Of a stretch of 64,000 bases of DNA, positions 1 to 13,500 are shown piece after piece. Source of the stretch: Sternotherus odoratus. Taxonomy: Eukaryota > Chordata > Testudines > Kinosternidae. Below the pieces are notes generated by a model. The model was given only the letters and a program-made list of their open reading frames with translations, had not been told where the DNA came from and searched no databases. The translations under genes and the position numbers were made by a program. Numbering within the stretch: the stretch's first letter is position 1; the number at the start of each line of letters is the position of its first letter. The stretch covers positions 91,821,890 to 91,885,889 of the forward strand of contig JAVMKO010000003.1 in the NCBI GenBank assembly GCA_032164245.1, given 5' to 3'.

Positions 1-477
1 TGTGGGAGTCCTCTGTCAGGAGAGGTGAAGGAAGTAGAAAGAACTTAGTGTGCTACAAGGAATTCAGGAAGTCCATGTTTAGGTTGTTATCTCACAAGTT
101 ACAAAAACACACAAATGATGTTTTAATACACAATTCCATATAGGAATTTCAATATCTTAAAAATGAAATAGAGTTGAAAGGAAAAATATTGCCAGCCACA
201 CTTCTGTTTCTCTTTGCTGCTCAGCAGTATCATCTTGCACATCCATATGGTGTCCCAGCTGCTGCCTATATAAACCAAATTCAGCTTTCTTTAACTAAAT
301 AGTTAGAGTTTGATGCAGAAAAGCATAGAAAGACTGAAACTAGCCTTTATGCAAGAAGTTGTATTGGTATGCACTTCTGTTTAGAGAGAAGAATTGATGT
401 AAGGGAAGAAAATGCATTTAATGTAGGGAGGAATGAGTAGAACTGGTCTGCAGCCAAATCATAATGTATTGTGATTC
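1..477. other. MTHFD1L intron, no feature recognised
   Basis: AT-rich sequence with no open frame of note, no recognisable repeat and no exon-like segment. It belongs to the intron upstream of the first exon seen. Confidence 0.6.
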
Positions 478-800
478 TGTAACATCTCACTAGGTAGAGT
501 CAGACTGGGTCAGTATGTGGATCGGAGACCTTTGGAAAGACACCTCGCTGCTGTTGTTAATTAAGCGGTATACTTGTCTCTGAATCAGAATTGAACAAGG
601 TACCCAGTCTAATGTTTGTGCTAAGAGGTGACATCTGCAGTTGAGTTTTAACCCTAGTCCTTATTCATGTGCAGATATTAAAATCCCATGGCATTTCTTT
701 TGCAAGGCTAGGCCTGTAAAGTTTGATGTTAAATTCCAATTTGGTTTATGATGATCACCTAACTTATAGTGCATTCCCTGCAGTTTCAGTGTGTTGCCTT
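478..800 (+). repeat. Ancient SINE-like repeat with a 5S-rRNA-like head
   Basis: The stretch GGGTCAGTATGTGGATCGGA followed by GACC resembles the internal promoter part of 5S rRNA (GTTAGTACTTGGATGGGAGACC). Downstream, CCCATGGCATTTCTTTTGCA and AAATTCCAATTTGG match a tail phrase I know from 5S-derived vertebrate SINEs. The copy is strongly diverged. The family is inferred from these phrases only. Confidence 0.45.
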
Positions 801-1309
801 TTTCTTCTTTCCATCTTATCTTTACCTGTTGTGTAGTATTATGTGTAGTTAAACAGCCACTGTGTGCTATCCCACATATAGTTGTGTTTCAGTGGTAGGT
901 GAACTGATTCTGTATATGTTATCTGTCTCCATACATTACCTCATGGGGGAGTAGTGAGGCTTGGGACTTGGCTACACTTGTAGAGCACTTTGGGTTAAAC
1001 CACATTCGGAGAGCGCATTCGGGAAAGTGCTGCAGTCTGTCCACACTGACAGCTGCAAGCGCACTGATATGGCCACATTTGTGGCACTTAAAGCAACATT
1101 GGGAGGAGTGTGTTATGGGCAGCTATCCCACAGAGCACCTCTTCCCGTTGTGGCTTGTGGGAAGGGGACGTGGGGCATTCTGGGTCTTGTCCCAACGCCC
1201 CGTGATGTTGATTCGCATCCCAGCAATCCCTGTGCTTCCGTCCGCATTTGGTGCCATCTTTCAACAGTTTTTCTGCAGCGTGCTCTGTCTTCCCTTTCAG
1301 TCTGTGGCA

Positions 1310-2525
1310 ATAGAGCCTGAACTGCTGAGGAGCATGCTGACGAGTCTCGCCAGCACATCACATTTGGCAGTTGAGTTACTCTTTAAGATCCAAACTGACA
1401 GTGAGGACTCTGACAGTAACGACTCAAGTAACGCATATGACACAAGATTGCTTGTGGCATTCACAGACGTGCTCACCTCCATGGAACCCCGTTTTTGGGC
1501 TTGGGAAACAAGCACTGAGTGGTGGGATCACATTGTCATGCAAGTCTGGAATGACGAGCAGTGGCTGCAGAACTTTCAGATGAGAAAAGCTACTTTCATG
1601 GGACTGTGAGGAGATCGCCCCCACCCTGTGGCGCAAGGACACGAGATTGAGAGCTGCCCTGACAGTGGAGAAGTGGGTGGCTGTTGCAGTCTGGAAGCTG
1701 GAAACTGCAGACAGCTACCAATCGGTTGCTAACCACTTTGGAATGGGAAAGTTGACTGTTGGAATCGTGTTGATACAAGTTTGTGGGGCCATTAATCGCA
1801 TCCTCCTCAGAAGAACCGTGACTCTGGATAAAGTGCATGACATTGTGGCTGGCTTTGCACAAATGGGTTTCCCTAGCTGTGGAGGGGGGATAGATGGGAC
1901 ACAATTCTGGCACCAGCCCACTTAGCCTCCGAGTTTGTTAATCAAAGGTAGTATTTCTCTATGCTTCTCCAGACGCTCGTGCACTGTGGGCATTTTCATT
2001 GATATTAATGGGAGGGTGCATGATGTACACATTTTTCGGAACACTAGCCATTCAATAACCTGCAAGCCGGAACTTTTTTCCCAGACCAGAGGATCACTGT
2101 AGGTGAAGTCGAAATGCCCATTGTGGTCCTTGGAGACCCTGCTTACCCTTTAATGTCATGGTTCATGAACCCCTACACAGGGATCCTGGACAGCAGCAAG
2201 GAGCAGTTCAACAACAGGCTGAGCCAATTCAGAATAACTGTGGAGTGTTCTTTTGACTGTTTAAAGAACCGCTGGCGCTCTCTGTATGGGAAGCTGGACT
2301 TGGCCGATGACAGCATCCCCGCAGTTATATCCTCATGCTCTACCATCCATAATATTTGTAAAGGGAAAGGGGAGAGCTTCACTCCAAGCCTGGAACTCGG
2401 TGGCTCAACATCTAGAGGCTGAATTTGAACAGCCAGAGAACAGAGCTCTTAGAAGGACCCAGTGCAGGACTGCAAGGATTAGGGGTGCCTTGAGGGAGCA
2501 ATTTGAGGCTGAAAACCACCAGTAA
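1310..2525 (+). pseudogene. Harbinger transposase pseudogene (HARBI1-like)
   Basis: The N-terminal part reads in one frame to a stop near 1609. The catalytic part continues from about 1647 in another frame and again from 2114 in a third. The conserved triad is visible: the first Asp in GGGIDGTQ (about 1890), the second in VLGDPAYPL (about 2125) and the Glu in VECSFDCLKNRWR (about 2245). The frame changes and a stop after 1921 show it cannot make a full transposase. Confidence 0.8.
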
Positions 2526-2675
2526 CATTTGGTGCCCTGCACCGGAGTGAATTTCAGTGGTTCCAGTGTTAGTATGAATCTGTTTGCTATGCTGACTTGC
2601 AGTGCCTGTTGCTTTCCTGGGCTAAGGTATCTTTTACTTTATGCACAAATAAAGTATGTTTTCAAAGCTAAAAAA

Positions 2676-3203
2676 TCAATTTATTGGGGAAAAAAACTGC
2701 TTGGGGTACAGAAATGGCAAAGGAGTCGGGTGGGGAATGGTACAATCATAGCCTTGCATATGTCCTGTTATCATACTCAGGAATCCTGTTTGGGGTGCTG
2801 TGCAATGAGTGCTGATGGTGGATTGAGTGCAGCGGATAAGGGTCATAGTTTTCATGGCTGGGTGTGAAGCTACAGGTGTTGGAGGCAGCAGCGGCCGGTC
2901 AGAACCCGGATGTTGGGAGAAGTGGTTTGGAGGTGACTTGGGGCTACAAGGGAAAAAAGTATTTTGGGGACACAAGGGAAAAAAAGAGTTTGGGGACAAA
3001 GGCTGCAGAGGGGGAGAGCGCGGTAGTGCTCTGCCTGCTTGGCGCTCCATTATGCTGATCAGCTGATCTGTGCTTTGCTGCTGGAGCACCACATTTTGTT
3101 GCTGGTGATCCTCATTCTTCTGGCAGATCCTCCATTCACTCTCCCTCCACTCCTGCGCCTTTAGATTCTCGTTCAGTGACTGGTGCATTACTTCATGCAG
3201 CAT
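2676..3203 (-). pseudogene. Harbinger second ORF (Myb/SANT-like) C-terminal part
   Basis: An open stretch of 175 codons on the - strand starts MLHEVMHQSLNE, then has a glutamine- and glutamate-rich helix and a long proline/serine-rich tail. This is the layout of the C-terminal half of the DNA-binding helper protein that accompanies Harbinger transposases. The SANT domain itself should lie further upstream (3200-3400 on this strand), where the frame is broken. A better preserved N-terminal copy of the same kind of gene is at 39568-39807. Confidence 0.6.
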
Positions 3204-3984
3204 GTCTTCTTTGCTTTTCCGCAGCCTCTTCCTGCGTCTTTGCAGTCTCTCAGCCAGTGATAACAGATGGCTGAGATCTCATGGTGCATCTGTAAAGGCA
3301 AAATGCAACACTTAACAGAGACAGCTTTGTTTACACCAGACAGAGCAATGATTCCCCCTGCACTTGAGAACGAGCACAGTCTACACACAATAACATAATT
3401 TTCCCGTCCCAAAGTGAGTGCACATAACCCATGGGAGCCCCTGAATGGTGAGTAAGCACAGAGTCAAGGGGGACTGATTGTTTCATGGCTGTACTGTCCT
3501 CTGGGTTTCTGTGCCTTGGGGAGAGCCAACAGCTGCAGGGGGCACCTACACTGAACACTGTCCCAACATTTTCCATACAAGTTTGTCTTGTAAGGTATGT
3601 CGCTGCTGAGGGTGACCAGGGAAGCAAGGAAGGGTCTTCTACTACAATCTGGCTTCCACCCTGGCCCATACCAGTATTGCTTTAGCTGTGGAGTCAGAGA
3701 GCTCTAGGTGCCTTACCAATGTGGACGGGGGAGTGAGGTAGAGCGCTCTGGGCAGCTTATTGTTCTCTAACTCACAAGTGTAGCCAAGCCCTTAAAGTTT
3801 GCTTTCACGTTCTTTGATGTGGAAGGGTGTTTGTCTATGTTTATATGAGTGCTAACTATAAGGAATGTATGTGCTTTGCAGTAATGTGTACCTATAAATG
3901 CTGAAATGTACTACTGTAGAGAAGAAAGGAAACTGGCAGAAAAATCCATTCCAAAGTGACATTGTCGAGTAACCAGCAGACACT

Positions 3985-4062
3985 TTTAAGATTAGCAGCC
4001 ATATTAGTCTGTATCCATAAAGAAAACAAGGAATACTTGTGGCACCTTAGACTAGTTTGATA
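3985..4062 (-). repeat. Penelope-like element fragment
   Basis: The segment ATTAGTCTGTATCCATAAAG followed by ACTTGTGGCACCTTAGACTA is a diverged inverted copy of the repeat unit seen at 63009-63129 (which has TTAGTCTTTAAGGTGCCAC and CCAGACTAACACAGCTAC). It is short and lacks the hammerhead-like core. Confidence 0.55.
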
Positions 4063-4345
4063 TGAAGTCATTGTGTAATATTTGGACCCCAATTAAAGAA
4101 AATAACACAATGAAATAAATGTTAGTAAACATTGCTGGGGGTGGGAATAGATAACACAAACATGTTTTCCAGTATTACATTAGGCGTTGGCTAGTATTTA
4201 GGTTCAGATAACAAAATGTGGGAGAAGAGATCATTAAGCGGTTACAATAACTTCATTGTTGCAGCGTTTGCTGTTATTTTGTGTTGTGTCATCGACCACC
4301 TAAGCTGAGAGAAGTCTTTTGGCTCCTATTTGTTTTCTTTTCCAG

Positions 4346-4519
4346 TGATATTGAGATTTCCCGAGGACAGAGTCCAAAAGCTGTTGATGTACTTGCCAAG
4401 GAGATAGGATTGCTTGCAGATGAAATTGAAATCTATGGCCAAACCAAAGCCAAAGTACGTTTGTCCCTGCTGGAAAGGTTAAAGGATCATCCAGATGGAA
4501 AATACGTTCTAGTTGCTGG
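4346..4519 (+). CDS. MTHFD1L: MTHFD1L exon 1 of window: start of formate-THF ligase domain
   Basis: A 174-bp exon preceded by the pyrimidine-rich acceptor TTTTCTTTTCCAG and followed by GTAAGAA. It takes one base of a split codon at its start and gives two (GG) at its end. It encodes the family opening [20 protein letters not shown] and ends with the strand leading into the ATP loop, KYVLVAG. The reading frame is open upstream through the acceptor, but that part is intron. Confidence 0.93.
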
Positions 4520-7500
4520 GTAAGAATATACACCAAGCTTCCCCCTTCCCCGCTCACTCGCTCTCTGCTAACACAAACATGTGGCTCATACTTTTAATTT
4601 ACTGAATAAATCATAAACGTGCAGCACTTGGTGTATTATGAAAGCGAGTATTTACTTTTTCTCCCTTTTTTAAAAAAAACTTTTTTTTTTCAAGCTGTAA
4701 TTACAGAAATCAAGTATGTTGTATGGAAGGTAGATTGAGTTAAGCTTCTTAAAATGTCTTCTATAACTATTTGATTTTTCTTGACTCATCAGCTCTTAAA
4801 GTATTTGGCTCAGAAGTGCAGTCACTTTGTCTTCACTGTGGCTGTTTTTATAAACAATTTTTAATGGAAGCTACATGCTAATCTATTGGTATTAATGGTA
4901 AATACTTTTTTTATTAAATAGCAAACTGCATAGTTAAATAAAATCCATGTTTTTCTCCTAAAATGTAGACATGTCTCCAGGCAGGCTTATCCTACTCTCT
5001 GTTCCCATGATTATTTTAAAATGTTATGCTTCATCTAGAAAGATCTGTTTCCTTTTTTCACCCACTTTCCTTTGCCTCCTGTTCTCTACCACTTAGAAAT
5101 AAAATATTTTCACACACACCTGCTTTGTGAAAAGGAAAGTTCTTCACGTGTACACTTACGAGCAACCATTTTCATGAAACATTAGATTGCAGCATGTCCT
5201 TTGCTTTCTTTTTGCAACAAAAACCCATAATGCACTGGTATTTTTTTACTTTGTGAATTGATAAGTTTTAGGTTGTTTTCATAAAATTCTCTAAAGGCTA
5301 TTAGCACCTTTTTTTCTGGCAACTAAGCATAGTATACTTATATATATATAAAGGGCGGGGGGAAGAATGGAAGATATAGCAATTTTTTTTCATTGCCAAA
5401 TGTAATCCAGTTCCAGTGACATTCTTTTTTGTTGTTTTTGGCAGTAGTGCAACAAAATTGGGAAGTTAAGATCTCCAGATGGTCCACAGGAGAGAGCCAT
5501 TCTTAGTTGCCTGTGTCCTGCCAATCCCTTGATCAACTAGTGTCTTCCATGCTAGTCCAAAGAATTTTGCACATTCTTAGTGGGAAATCTGGATGCCTGG
5601 CATCAGTTCAGTGAGTTTCTATCATGTCAATCTGTCACCCAGAAACTTGCAAAGTTGTCACCAAGGGCATCTTGTGAAATTACAATTTACAGAAATATTC
5701 CTTATTTCGAAGGTTCACTGAGAGAAGAATACAGGAGCCTTTCTTTGAAACACAAAAACAATCGTGTATGTCTGTTGGGCTATATTTAATTTTAACTGTC
5801 CAAAAAAATAGAATAGAAGCCATGGGGTTGATGATGAATAAAATTTGTTTTGGTCTTTCAGGTTCTAAGTTGCTACTGCATGATTTAGGCGCTATACAGC
5901 AGGGCTGGTTCTCAAGCCCCAGAGGAGTGGAGCTTCACACAAGCAGGGATTTAGAAGTAGCTTAGGGCTTGTCTCCACTACGGGGGGGGCGGAGGGGGGA
6001 TCGACTACAGATATGCAACTTCAGCTACGTGAATCACGTAGCTGAATTTGCGTATCTGCAGCCGATTTACCTCTCGTCCCCACAGCGGCGGCAGGCGGCG
6101 GCGCACTCCCCCGTTGACTCCAGCTTGCGCCTCCCGGCAAGCTGGAGTTACGCAGTCAACGGGGGAGCTGCGAGCGATCGATTTCTCGCGTCCTGAGACG
6201 CGAGAAATCGATCGCCAGAAGATCGATCCCGCGCCGCGCGAGTGAAGAACAGCCCTTAGGAGGGAACATGGATATGATGCAGAATTCTATTCAGAAGGAG
6301 TTTAGGATGTGAGGAATTGCCTCCTTTAAGCTTCATCTTTTCTACATCATTTTTTCTCTTCTACCTCCCAATCTGCCCTTCTAAGGGCAGCAATCTAGGA
6401 GAGAGTGCAATACATATTCTGAATGCTGCTTTATGGGGGGAGAGAAATTATAGAATTGTAGGACTGTAGGGGATTTTGAGAGATCTTCTAATCCAATCCC
6501 CCTGCACTCAAGTCAGGACTAACTATTCTCTAGCTCATCCCTGACAAATGTTTGTCTAACCTACTCTTAAAAATCTCCAGTGATGGAGATTCCACAACTT
6601 CCCTAGATAATTTATTTCAGTGCTTAACCACCCTGACAGAAATGTTTTCTAATGTCCAACCTAAATCGCCCTTGCTGCAATTTAAATCTATGGTTTGTTG
6701 TCCTATCCTCAAAATTTTTCTCCCACCTCCTTGTAACAACCTTTTATGTACTTGAAAACTGTTGTCATGTCCCTCCTCTCAGTCTTCTGTTCTCCAGATT
6801 AAACAACACAATTTTTAAATCTTCCCTCATAGGTCATGTTTTCTAGACCTTTAATCATTTTTGTTGCTCTTCTCTGGACTTTCTCCAGATGGTCCACTTC
6901 TTTCCTGAAATGTGAGACACACAACTGGATACAATACTCCAGTTGAGGTCTGAGTAGGTCAGAAGAATTGCTTCTTGTGTCTTGCTTATAGCACTCCCTC
7001 TAATACTTCCCAGAATGATGTTTTCTTTTTTTTTCTTTTTTTTTTTTTTGCAATAGTGTTACATTTGTTGTCTCATATTTACTTTGTGATCCATTATGAT
7101 TCCCAGATCCCTTTCTGCAGTACTCCTTCCGAGGCAGTCATTTCCCATTTTGTATGTATGCAGCTGACTTTTCCTTCATAAGTGGAGTACTTTTCATTTG
7201 TCCTTATTGAATTTTATCCTTGTTACTTCAGTTTTTCTCCAGTTTTTCCAGCTCATTTTGAATTTTAATTCTATTTGCAACTCCTTCCAGCTTGGTATTG
7301 TCTGCAAACTTTATAAGTGTACTCTCTTAGCCATTATCTAAATCACTGATGAAGATGCTGAACAGTACCAGACCCAGAACTGATCCCTGTGGGACCCCTC
7401 TCAGCTTGATTGTGAACCACTGATAACTCCCCTTTGGGAGCAGTTTTCTAATCAGTTATGCAACCACCTTATAGTAGCTCCATCTAGATTTTATTTTGCT

Positions 7501-10500
7501 AGTCTGTTTATGATGTAAGACCGTATTAAAAACCCTATTAAAAACTAGATATACCACATCTCCCACTTCCCCTCTATCCACAAGGCTTGTTACCCTGTTG
7601 AAGAAAGCTTATTAGGTTGCTTTGACATGATTTGTTCTTGATAAATCCATGCTGTTTCTTATCACCTTATTATGTTCTAGGTGACTGGAAATTGATTGCT
7701 TAATTACTTGCTCCTTTATCTTTCTGGGTACTGAAATTAAGCTGACTGGTCTGTAATTTTCTGGGTTGCCCTTATTCCCCTTTTTGTAGGTGGATACTAT
7801 ATTTGCTCTTTTCCAGTCCTCTGGAATCTCGCCCATCTTCCATGTCTTTTCTAAGATAATGTCTAATGGCTCAGGTATCACCTCAGCCAGCTCCTTGAGT
7901 ATTCTGGAATGTATTTAATCAAGCCCTGGTGACTTGAAGACCTCTAACTTGTCTAAGTAATTTTTAACCTGTTTTTTCCCTATTTTAGCCTCTGATCCTA
8001 CCTCATTTTCACTTATGCTCATTGTTAGATGTCCAATTGCTACTAAACGTTTGGGTGAAAACGGAATCAAAAGTTATTTAGCACTTTTGGTATTTCAACA
8101 TTTTCTGATTTTGTCGTCTGTCCGTCCCCCATTTCCCCTTCCTTCCCCCCCCACCCCCCCCCAGTAGAGTAAAAATGGTTAACCTCAGCAGGGAGCAGTG
8201 GAAGTAAGTCCTCCGAGTGCCCCAGAGTGGCTGAGCGCCACACAACCTATCTGGGCTCAGCAGGCTCAGATAAGAGGAATATCAGGACGGGGTCAGTTGC
8301 TATTGGGAGCCCAGGGAATAAGGATGCATCCCTGGAGGGCTGAGAGAACTAAGTACTTTAGACCAGCGGTCACCAACCAGTGGTCCGCGAGAAAATTTGG
8401 GTGGTCCTCGGAGCCGCAGCCAGAGGAGAGGGGCGGGGTCAGTAAGAGAGGCGAGCCGGGGAGGGGGAGAAGAGCGGAGACGGAGCCGGGGCCGGGAGAG
8501 AAGAGGCGAGGGGGTGGGGAGAAGAGCAGGGCCGGAGACGGAGCCGGGGCCGGGAGAGAAGAGGCGAAGGGGTGAGGGGGAAGAGCAGGGCCGGAGACGG
8601 AGCCGGGGCCGGGAGAGAAGAGGCGAGCGGGGTGGGGAGAAGCGCGGGGCCGGAGACGGAGCCGGGGCCGGGAGAGAAGAGGCGAGGGGGTGGGGAGAAG
8701 AGCGGGGCCGGAGACGGAGACGGGGCCGGGAGAGAAGAGGCGAGGGGGTGGGGGGGAAGAAGAGCGAGAGCGGAGCTGGGAGGGGAGAGGAGGCAAGCCG
8801 GAGGGGGCGGGGGGAGGTAAGTGGCGGGAGCCCCGCATGCCTGCCGGGGAACAGGGTGCTTTCCCACTTTGCAGGGAATGGCTACCATCATCTCTATTTT
8901 TAAATTAGCAAATTGCATTTTAAATAGTTTTCAGGGTATTTAAAAACATTTTTCTGTAATAAATGAAAGAGTAGTGATATTTAGATGAGTTGTGTGCCAG
9001 GAAGAGAAAACCACCAAACAAGGACCTAAAGCAATTTTGAAAAGGGAATGGGGGGGATGGGGGGGCAGAGGCGCAAGGTAAAAATTTTGCCAAGTTTGCT
9101 ATTTTATAGCAGCTTCCCTCTCCTGCAAATCTGGGTCTGTGTCCATTGCTCCTTTTTGCTGCTTCTCTCTGGTCTGGTGCTAACCCCTGAGGGTTACGTC
9201 TTCTCTTAGCCCACTTGACAAGTTTGATTGTCCTTGATCTGTCTCTCCTTCCTCATTCACACCTCATTCATTCAACAGGGCACTTGATTATAAAGTGGGG
9301 GAGGAGGGGGGGAGATCTTATTCTACTTCTAGCAGAGACATTTTTCTTTTACCTTAATTATACTACCTTGGGGGCTATAACAGATTACCAAAGTTCAATA
9401 CAGAGTTTCTAAAACAAGGTTATATGAAAAGGCATAACACAAAAGTCATTTAAAGGTTAAACCCCCCCCCCCCCCCGCTCCCCCTCCGGGCCTTTTTAAA
9501 AAAATTCATGTTAGTGGTCCGCGGGATTCAAAATTGTGAGTTTAGTGGTCCCTGAGGTCCGAAAGGTTGGCGACCACTGCTTTAGACAGAGCAGTATGGC
9601 TGGTTGCTGGGACTAAGCAGCTGAGTGCCTTGGGAGAGGGCAAAGAAGGTCTTGGGGCCATGGGGAAGTGTCCAGGGAAAAATAGCAGCATTGACAGAGG
9701 TTAAAGAGGTGCAGCAGGATGCTGCTATTGACAGGGTCCCTGGAGTGGTAGGTGGGTCCCCCCACTCGCCACTGTATTGGTAGAATGTTTTTTGTTACCT
9801 TTTATATCTCTAGCTAGTTTAATCTATCCAGACGTGAAGGAAGGATGGCAAAATAGTAAGCAGAGCAGGTATGAAACTGAGAGCTTTCAGGAAAACAGTG
9901 CAAAGAGGTGTATATATAAGATTTTAGTAATAAATAAATTGTCCTTATGTGTAGCTGCAAAATTGAATTATGCAGTGGGTCCCTACCTAGAGTAATTTGT
10001 ATGAGGCCATTATAACTCGGCCAATAGCTATACATTATAGTAACAACCATTGTTATGTTACTCCTGAGGGCATTCTGTGCCAAAAAAATAAACATTCTGC
10101 GCACCATATTTTAAACTTCTGCAAAATTCTGAAAATGTTATTTGTCAAATAAATGTGGCGGCACCAGCATGGCATTGGGGAGTACAGGGTGTTTCCTTAC
10201 TGAGGGATAGGATGACTATAGAGCAGAGGTTCTCAATCTTCATTGCACTTCAACCCCCTTCTGACAATAAAAATTACTTCAGGACCCAAGGAGGAGAGAG
10301 AAGTGGAATCAAAACCTGAGTCCGCCCGCGCCCTGCTGCCCAGGTGGAGTGGGGGGGGGGGGCAAAGCCCGAGCTTCAGTCCCAGACCCCAGCAAGTCTA
10401 ACTCCAGCCCTGGTGACCCCATTAAAAAGGGGTCCCCACCCACCGTTTGAGAACTGTTGCTGTAGAATATTGACTCCTTTTTTTTGTCCAGTGCCAGTAA

Positions 10501-13500
10501 GGTTCTTAGTTGTGATTTATTTTTTTCATATGTAAAAGGTACTGCTTGTGTGTGGTCTTATCAATAATGAGCGTGGGAATAGAGTTCGGGTTCCCCACAG
10601 TTCTTATTTGCTCAGTTCATTGTGGCTGATGATAATGTGAGGAAAGTGGCAACAATGCCTGTTGGAGGGGCAGGGTGCGGGGAGGCCTTTCAGAATGGTG
10701 AAAGAACAGCACAGAATCGGAGAAGCTGGGGTTGGAAATTATGTTGTCAGCCATCTGGTTCGTCCCTCTGCCAGGACAAGATTAAGAGCAACATTTTTAT
10801 ATTGGATTTTTATGTTGAAACCAAAGAAAAATACAAACAGCTTTAAAAGGCTGTAGTTTTGGCCAGTGGAGCAAGTGTGCTAAAATGGCTTAGTAAGACA
10901 TGTGGCTTCACAGGGAACTGTTGAGATTTTTGTATTTCTGCATTTGCGGGTTACTCCAGTTTATGGGGAATTGTTAATTATGCCTAATGTTCAGCATTTC
11001 ATAAGCAAAGCACTTTACAAACTGCGGCCTCAGACCACCCAGTACCAGGCTTAAGCTCCTGGTGACAAGTGCCCCAGCACTGTTGCGTGATTCGGCACTG
11101 GGCTCTAGAGATCCCCGGCATTGAGACGAGCCGATCAGCCCTGGTACTGCTCACATTCCCCGGCACCAGCCAAGTGACATAAAAAAGGGGAAAGAGGATG
11201 ATTCCCTCAGAGCAACCAAGACACCCAGAGAGGCTCCTACAGCTCATAGGCAGGACTCCGTTTCTCATCAGGAGCCAGCACCGTTGACTCCGGAGCCTCA
11301 GGGACTGTTGAATCCGGTGCCCAGCGATCAGCACAGATCAGTGTTTAGAGGAGGTCTTGACACCCCCCTCCATGCCTGCATGTTTGAGGCGCCAAAGGAC
11401 TTAATTGAACTGTCAGCGCCCAATCCCATCCCATACAGGGAAAGCCTCTGGCACCGCAATGGTTCACCACTCGAGATCATCGATACGGCACTGCTCCCTT
11501 TCGAGCTTGCCACAGCGTCATTCCCTTGCATCAACAACCCCACATGAGGTTATGGCACCAGCTGAAAAAGTGCCCTCGGTGCCCCTTCTGAGGACCCAGC
11601 ACCGGTCCACATCATCCACGGGTACTTGGCACCAAAGCACGGCCACTTCCCTGGCATTGTATTCGCTAGGACGGTCCAGGTCTCAGGATAGCTGGTACCA
11701 CTCACCATCACAATCTTCTTGGCACTGGTTCCCGGTCCGCACGCATCTAAGCTCAAGCTCAAGCAGTAGACGCTCATGCTTTTAGATCTGTTGGCACCCA
11801 GTTCAATCCTTGCTGATGACCCTCTCAGGACGTTGTGACAGTGTGATGCCATTTTATAAAACCAGTAATGCGATAAAATCAATGTCTGGGATTAAAAAGA
11901 AGTCTCCTACCGCTATTGAAGTGACATTGAAAGAGTGGCCAGAAGTATCACGGTAACCATTTAAGTGAGGCTAAGTCATTAATTTAACAGAGATTCCCAC
12001 ATCCCATCCATGCAAGAGTACGTAGCTCAGAGTTGTGTGAAGAGCACTGTAGAACAACAGCAACTGTACACTGTACGTCAGTATCACCAGAACCACCGGC
12101 ATTGAGGAGTTAATAGCAAGAAAGTTAAGCAAAAAGCCCCCATTGTAGTATCCTCTTAAAATGTGCATAGTGTGTTTCTAGGTGGGTTCTTAACAATATC
12201 CTTAACAGTGTGGAGGTTACAGCTGGTGCAGCGTATCATCTCACTGATTGTATGTTTATTTTTTCTTTGTCAGACCTCATGTGGCTTTCCCACAGAAATA
12301 TGTCCACTATAAGCTGAACGTAGTGCATAAAGACAAAAGATAAATATGTGCAGACTATTTCATGATCCTATTTTGAAAAAACAAACTTTCAAGAGTTATG
12401 GAAAATTTCATATCTTGCCAGGAAATTGGTGACCCAGCGGTACAAGGGGAAATAAGTATTATAAGGAGAATAATGATTATGGGCTTTTTATGTTTGTATT
12501 CAAAATCTATTAAAGGAAAATTTAAAGAAGCATGTAAACATGAGCAGGAGTCCACTGAATCTGAGTCCAAAAGAGTGGTTAAAATTGATTCCTTCCAGTA
12601 TTGCTTAAGATCAAAACGCAGGCTTACGTTCCAAATGTGACCTTTCTAAAAATGTGCAACAGAGCTATAGCTAGTCACTGGCAGCCAAGTTGTCTCAAAT
12701 GGTGTCCCTGGCCTCTGTTTGTCAGAGGGTGGTGAGGGATGGCAGGAGTGAGATCATTAGATCATTACCTGTTCGATTCACTCACTCTGGGGCACCTGGC
12801 ATTGGCCACTGTCAGTGGACAGGATACTGGGCTGGATGGACCTTTGGTCTGACACAGTACGGCCATTATTATGTTCTAAGTTAGATTATTTTAAACATAA
12901 AACTAACTAAATAGACTAGCTGCATAATGCAGAGGTGTTATGGTAACAGGAGTAGCTACATCATTGACTCCCCTCTCATCTCTGAATGCACCCCTCAAGT
13001 GTTAGGCCTCTTGCCTTCATCTGTATTGGATTGTAACCGCACAATTCTCCCACACTTAGGCTCGGCCCTGGATTACAGTACCCTGAGTGTCAACTGGGAT
13101 TTCTCTGCAAGACAAATGGGCCTGTCACCTATAAATCTTCCATTTCAGACCTGGTGACCAGTGGCTAGTACAGTGACCAGAAAGCTTTCTTAAATATTGT
13201 TCAATCTTAACAGCAGGAACATAGCTAAGCATAGGAGGAAAGAATTTTAAAGCAATAGACCTACATATAGACTGTTTTATCTCCCTGAGGTATATCTTCC
13301 CCTAAAACCTTAGGAAGACCCTGCTGCTTCAGACCCCTCTACTGGGCCTGCCTCTATGTTCTTCATGACCAGCCCCTGACAGCTGCCTAAATTTTGTTCC
13401 TAGGTGCATACATTTACATCCATATCTTGTTGCTTTAGTAACATAACCTTTGTACAGCTGAGACGCTTTTGTTGAAGAGTCTTTACTATAATCCTCATTA

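Larger units (their letters stand above)
964..3791 (+). mobile_element. PIF/Harbinger DNA transposon, nearly full length, degraded
   Basis: A 2.83-kb element with 17-bp terminal inverted repeats, GGACTTGGCTACACTTG at 964-980 and the complement of GGGCTTGGCTACACTTG at 3775-3791, with 16 of 17 bases matching. It is flanked by TTG and TTA, as expected for a mutated TTA target duplication. It carries a transposase on the + strand and the second, Myb-like gene of the superfamily on the - strand, in convergent arrangement. Both are broken. Confidence 0.85.

Noticed and set aside
8293..8918. Long open frames on both strands (up to 181 codons), proline- or glycine/arginine-rich
   Set aside because: They are produced by the GC-rich 58-59-bp minisatellite in the hAT element, and all frames are open together.
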